Below are positions 60,763 to 64,000 of a stretch of DNA of 64,000 nt, piece by piece. The notes under the pieces were generated by a model. It was not told the DNA's origin. It saw only the letters and a list, made by a program, of their open reading frames with translations, and made no database searches. Within the stretch, counting starts at the first letter, position 1, and the number at the start of each line of letters is the position of its first letter. Both the position numbers and the translations under genes were made by a program. Source of the stretch: PFL42 sp963789825 (GTDB lineage Bacteria; Chloroflexota; Anaerolineae; Anaerolineales; E44-bin32); contig CAWBME010000010.1 in the NCBI GenBank assembly GCA_963789825.1, positions 62,001 to 126,000 on the forward strand, read 5' to 3'.

Positions 60763-61743
60763 TCAATGAACCGTAAGGAGCTCTCCGGTATGCGTGGTGT
60801 CGTAGCCGGCCAGGTGGCAAGCCCGCCGGCGGAAGGCGGCGCTGTTCAGGTGATCCAGCATCCACTGAACAGCGGGCTGTGACAAATTCTCCTCAGGCAC
60901 CACCAGGTGATAGCGTTCCTGGAAAAGAGGCAGGAACCCGAGCTCAAAGGCGCTGGCGGCGGCCTGCAATCCCAGGCCGACGTCGGCCTCCCCCGGTGGA
61001 CCGCCCGCGCCAGCTGGGTGTGCGTGCTGACTTCCGACGGATAGCCCTGCACCGCCTCGGCGGGGATGCCGAGCAACTGCAAGCTGGCGTCCAGCCACAA
61101 CCGGGTGCCCGAGCCTCGATTGCGGTTGCGGATGACCACGTCGCTACGGGCGAAGTCCGACAGGTCGCGTATGTGTTTGGGGTTGCCGGACTGGAAGACA
61201 AGGCCCTGCACGCGCTCGGCCAGTGTCACCAGCGCCATGGGTCGATCGGGGAAGAGATGCGCCACGAACGGACGGTTGTATTCCCTCTGGACCGGGTCGA
61301 AGAGATGACAGCCCGCCATCTGACTCAGACCTTGGCGCAGCAGGATCAGGCCGTCCAGGCTCCCGTTGGTCAGCGCGACCACTTCCACGGCAGAGGCGAG
61401 CTCGAGCCCGAGCAGTCTCCAACGCCAGGTCGTGGCTGCCCGAGAGCACGAGTGTCCGGTCGAGCCGGGCCTGGGGAATGACCAGGGCCTGCACCACGTA
61501 GGCGCGGGCGCTCGGCCGGTAGCGCTGCTCGTGGGTGGTCGACTGGACGCGCTCGACCAGCCCGGCCTGCTCGAGGCGCAGCAGGTGGTGGCGCACCCAG
61601 GCCGGATGGCGCCCGATCTGCCGGCCGAGGCCGGACAGACTGGCCGGCTCGGCCATCAGCAGCTGCAGCAAGTGCCGCCGCCGGGGGTCTGCCAGCAGCT
61701 TGATCTGATCAAAGGACTGCAGCGTACGGATCGGCTGGGGCAT
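60763..61743 (-). CDS. Winged-helix regulator with periplasmic-binding-protein-like sensor, two frameshifts
   Basis: Regulator of about 327 residues. Residues 1-75 form an ArsR-like winged helix (FDQIKLLADPRRRHLLQLLM, then GRHPAWVRHHLLRLEQAGLVER). The rest resembles the PBP_like (PF12727) sensor found in molybdate-type regulators: ALTNGSLDGLILLRQG, RNRNRGSGTRLWLDASLQ, EVSTHTQLARAV and GEADVGLGLQAAAS. Breaks near 61415 and 61035 are single-base. The ATG at 61743 touches a perfect palindrome (61745-61760). Its position before the SUOX-like lipoprotein and wtpAB suggests it controls tungstate/molybdate uptake. Confidence 0.8.
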
Positions 61744-61744
61744 C

Positions 61745-61760
61745 CTAAGGAAAACCTTAG
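61745..61760. promoter_or_regulatory. Perfect palindrome before the regulator start
   Basis: CTAAGG-AAAA-CCTTAG ends one base from the regulator's ATG. A perfect 6+6 inverted repeat overlapping the ribosome-binding region is a likely autoregulatory operator or a translation-blocking hairpin. Confidence 0.45.
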
Positions 61761-62282
61761 CGCCGAGTCTACCGCGTACCGCCAGCGGCCGCACCCCCCG
61801 AATCTCCTCCCCCTCCGGCGCGATTCCTCCCGAGCCTTCCACTAGTTTCGGACAACGAAACCGAGTCCTCTGGTTGAACGCCTGGGCGCCGGAGTCGATC
61901 GCCAACCCGGAGGTCTCACCCGGCGGGCAGGATTATGGGCCCGACCCGGGAGTCCTGCCGGGCGGGCGCAACGTCCCCATTTCCCAGCCTCCCTCGCCCG
62001 GCGGGCATTCGTCCATGAAGTGGCCGGCCTGGGAGACGGCGCGATTCGCAAGGGGTTGCAGCGGGAGAGTGGCCCGACCACGAGTTGCGAATTGCCAGAC
62101 CCTGGCCCATCGGAGGAGCGATGCGGAGTCGCACGCTGGCGCTCGGGGAATGAGGAACCGCGCTGAGGTTGTCGACTGCGGCGCCCCGCTTGCCAGGCGA
62201 TATCCGGCAGGAGCTCAGGTTCGGGCGGAGCGGCGCGGCTGCTCGGCCGGCTGCAGGGGCACGGGGTGGATGCGAGTAGGGG
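61761..62282. other. Intergenic region between regulator and MITE copy 3
   Basis: About 520 bases without a supported gene. It holds a palindrome GTTTCG-GACAA-CGAAAC (61847-61863) and several repeats of CCGGCGGGC within 61917-62005, which can pair with CCCGACCCGGG-like sequences. No family-like protein reads through it. Confidence 0.4.
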
Positions 62283-62516
62283 CTAGGAGCTTGCTGAGGA
62301 ACGGGTTTTCGACCTCACCCCCTGACCCCCTCTCTGCAGACGGCACACGGGTACGCCAGCAACCGTGGCGGAGAGGGAAAACAAGATCTGGGGGGAGTAC
62401 CCCAGGGCCCTTCCTCTGCGGGACTCGTCTAGTTCGCGGATGTCGGCTCACGCAGGGGGAGGGGCTAGAGGAGAGGGTTGGAGGATGACACGGCGTTCTT
62501 CAGCGGTCTGCTAGAG
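62283..62516. mobile_element. MITE-like repeat, copy 3
   Basis: Shorter copy (about 232 bases) of the element at 42434 and 45575. Left end CTAGGAGCTTGCTGAGG, right end TTCTTCAGCGGTCTGCTAGAG. The middle GC palindrome is mostly deleted (GGGGGGAGTACCCC remains). Its right end contains the TAG stop of alr. Confidence 0.78.
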
Positions 62517-63621
62517 GTACAGACGCGGCACGCGAGGACTGATGCCGCAGGTCACTTCGTAGTTGATCGTCCCCCAGGCTGCAGCCAGCGTCTCCGCGCG
62601 CGCCTCCGCCTGCCCCTGGCGCCCGATCAGCACCGCCTCGTCGCCGGGACGGCACTGCGCACCCTCGGGCAGGCGCACCGTGATCTGATCCATCGACGAC
62701 TCGTCCAACCACGTCAGCCAGGTGGCCGTCGATCAGCACCTGCGCCCCCGGCCAGCGGCGGAAGCCATCTCCGTAGCCGACGGACACCGTGGCGATGGTT
62801 TCGTCGCCGCTGGTGGTGTAGACATGCCCATACCCGATGCCCTCGCCGGAGGCGACAACCTTGACCTGCGCGATCCTGGCCTTCCAGGTCAGGGCGGGAT
62901 GCAGGCCTGGCCCCAGGTCGAGCACATCCGACGGCTGCATCCCGTATAGCCCGAGCCCGATGCGCACCAGATCGTAGTCCATCTCCGGCCAGCGCAGTGC
63001 GGCGGCGGTATTCGCCAGGTGGCACCAGGTCGGGCGCAGGCCGGCTGCGGACAACTCCGCCACCACCTGCTGGAAGATGTGCTGCTGCTTCAGGACGGGG
63101 TTCGGATCCAGATCGGCTGCACAGGCCAGATGGGAGAACACGCCCTCCAGCTCGGCGCCTTCAGTGTCGTGGATCTGGCGCGCCAGGCTCAGCACGTCTC
63201 CGGGTGCCGCCCCCAGCCGGTGCATACCGCTGTCCAGCTTGAGATGCAGCCGCGCCGTTCGCCCGGCCGGCTGGGCGGCAGCCACCGCCGCCGCGACCTG
63301 ATCGCTTGTCCACACAGTGAGCGAGATGGCGTCGGCAATCGCGACGGCGTAAGCGCTCGGCGGCACGGCGCCCAGGATCAGGATCGGACAGGCCAACCCG
63401 GCGCGACGTAGTTCCAGCGCCTCGTCCAGCCGCGCCACGCCGCACCAGAGCGCCCCCGCCTGCAGCGCGGCGCGGGCAACTGGAACCGCACCATGGCCGT
63501 AGGCATTCGCCTTGACCACGGCCATCACGGCGGCCTGGCGCCGGGCGAACTGTCGCAGGTTGGCACGCAGCGCTCCCAGATCGACTTCGGCCCAGGTGGC
63601 ATAGCCCTCGGTCTGTGGCAT
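62511..63621 (-). CDS. alr: Alanine racemase, one frameshift
   Basis: PLP enzyme converting L- to D-alanine for peptidoglycan, about 370 residues. The N-terminal barrel has AVVKANAYGHGAVPVARA (PLP lysine near 35), then HLKLDSGMHRLG, GVFSHLACAADL and VRIGLGLYGM. After a frame shift near 62715 the C-terminal beta-domain resumes (MDQITVRLP, GDEAVLIGRQGQ, INYEVTCGISPRVPRLY). It could pair with the D-Ala-D-Ala-like ligase at 4655. The stop codon lies inside the MITE-like repeat. Confidence 0.92.
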
Positions 63622-63628
63622 GGCACCT

Positions 63629-63657
63629 AGTATACGAAGGCGTCCCTCGGGCGGCAA
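63629..63657 (-). promoter_or_regulatory. Promoter of alr
   Basis: On the minus strand TTGCCG, 17 bases and TATACT; the start codon follows eight bases later, so the transcript would be leaderless or nearly so. Confidence 0.5.
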
Positions 63658-63664
63658 TACACGC

Positions 63665-63676
63665 CCTGGGTATAAT
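63665..63676 (+). promoter_or_regulatory. -10 element of the SLC13-type gene
   Basis: CCTGGGTATAAT contains a perfect TATAAT at 63671-63676, eleven bases before the ATG, with no clear -35 box. The message would start at or very near the start codon. Confidence 0.5.
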
Positions 63677-63687
63677 CCCAAGTCGCC

Positions 63688-64000
63688 ATGACCCCCGAGG
63701 CCTGGATCACGCTGCTGACCCTGACGGTCGCCGCCATCCTGCTGGTGAGCGAGCGGCTGCGCCCGGATGTCATCGGCATCCTGGTCGCGTCTGACGCTCG
63801 GGCTGACCGGTGTGATCACGGCCGAGCAGGCAGTCTCGGGTTTCAGCCAGTCGGCGGTGATCACCATCCTCTCGGTGTTCATCCTCTCCGAGGGGCTCGA
63901 GCGAACCGGGGTGACGGCCTGGCTCGGTTCGCGCATTCTGCGGCTGGCTGGCGCCCACGAGCGGCGGCTCGTCGGCGCGCTGACCCTGACCAGCGCCGGC
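63688..64000 (+). CDS. SLC13/DASS-type anion transporter, N-terminal part, one frameshift
   Basis: Start of a membrane transporter cut by the window end. MTPEAWITLLTLTVAAILLVSERLRPDVIGILVA is followed, after deletion of one T near 63790, by LTLGLTGVITAEQAVSGFSQSAVITILSVFILSEGLERTG, the typical opening of the SLC13/ArsB/CitMHS group (dicarboxylate, sulfate or arsenite carriers). Start ATG lies eleven bases after TATAAT. Confidence 0.78.
   Translation, partial: MTPEAWITLLTLTVAAILLVSERLRPDVIGILVASDARADRCDHGRAGSLGFQPVGGDHHPLGVHPLRGARANRGDGLARFAHSAAGWRPRAAARRRADPDQRR

Noticed and set aside
61917..62005. CCGGCGGGC repeats as a CRISPR array
   Set aside because: The repeats are only about nine bases long, irregularly spaced and without uniform spacers; no cas genes are present.

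Overview
The window is GC-rich bacterial DNA. The gene content fits an uncultured Chloroflexota bacterium, probably Anaerolineae: non-pyrrolysine MttB paralogues, tungsten-type aldehyde oxidoreductases, a split glycine decarboxylase (GcvPA/GcvPB), a fused serine hydroxymethyltransferase-aminomethyltransferase, a transmembrane Ser/Thr kinase and a Flp-type pilin. There is no rRNA or marker gene, so the taxonomy is inferred. About forty single-base frameshifts break some two dozen otherwise conserved genes. Adding or removing one base restores the family sequence at every junction I read base by base, so I treat these as likely assembly indels and give the full gene spans.

Layout. 1-6.5 kb, mostly plus strand: catalase flanked by two tRNA-like fragments, a CPBP protease, a DMT exporter and an ATP-grasp/GNAT operon. 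6.5-30.4 kb: an unbroken minus-strand block read from an Lrp-type regulator down to a MoaD-like protein. It holds an APC permease, a saccharopine-dehydrogenase-like enzyme, four class-III aminotransferases, one corrinoid protein, four MttB-family methyltransferases, a peptide/opine-type ABC importer without ATPases, and two aldehyde:ferredoxin oxidoreductases. 30.7-34.8 kb: a methyltransferase, a DUF4173-like membrane protein, a 41-residue membrane protein, thiol peroxidase and an orphan Flp pilin. 34.8-38 kb: the GlyA-GcvT fusion, then tRNA-Val. 38-50 kb: RpiR regulator, methyltransferase, FAH-family hydrolase, dCTP deaminase, a receiver-DUF309 protein, M29 aminopeptidase, Ser/Thr kinase, lipoprotein, AzlCD, CDF transporter and nucleoside kinase. 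50-55.8 kb: gcvH-gcvPA-gcvPB behind a tandem glycine riboswitch, with an NAD-dependent threonine dehydrogenase reading the other way. 57-61.8 kb: a tungstate/molybdate importer (wtpA, wtpB), a lipoprotein with sulfite-oxidase-like repeats and a molybdate-type regulator. The end carries alanine racemase and the start of an SLC13-type carrier.

How it may work together (inference): the 6.5-30 kb island looks like a catabolic system for methylated amines, betaines or polyamines. Methyl groups would leave through MttB enzymes to the shared corrinoid protein, amino groups through the aminotransferases, and the resulting aldehydes would be oxidised by the AORs, reducing ferredoxin. The Wtp importer could supply tungsten. 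One-carbon units would meet the glycine cleavage system and the GlyA-GcvT fusion at tetrahydrofolate. Three copies of a ~240-bp TA-flanked inverted-repeat element (MITE-like) sit at gene ends in the second half of the window.
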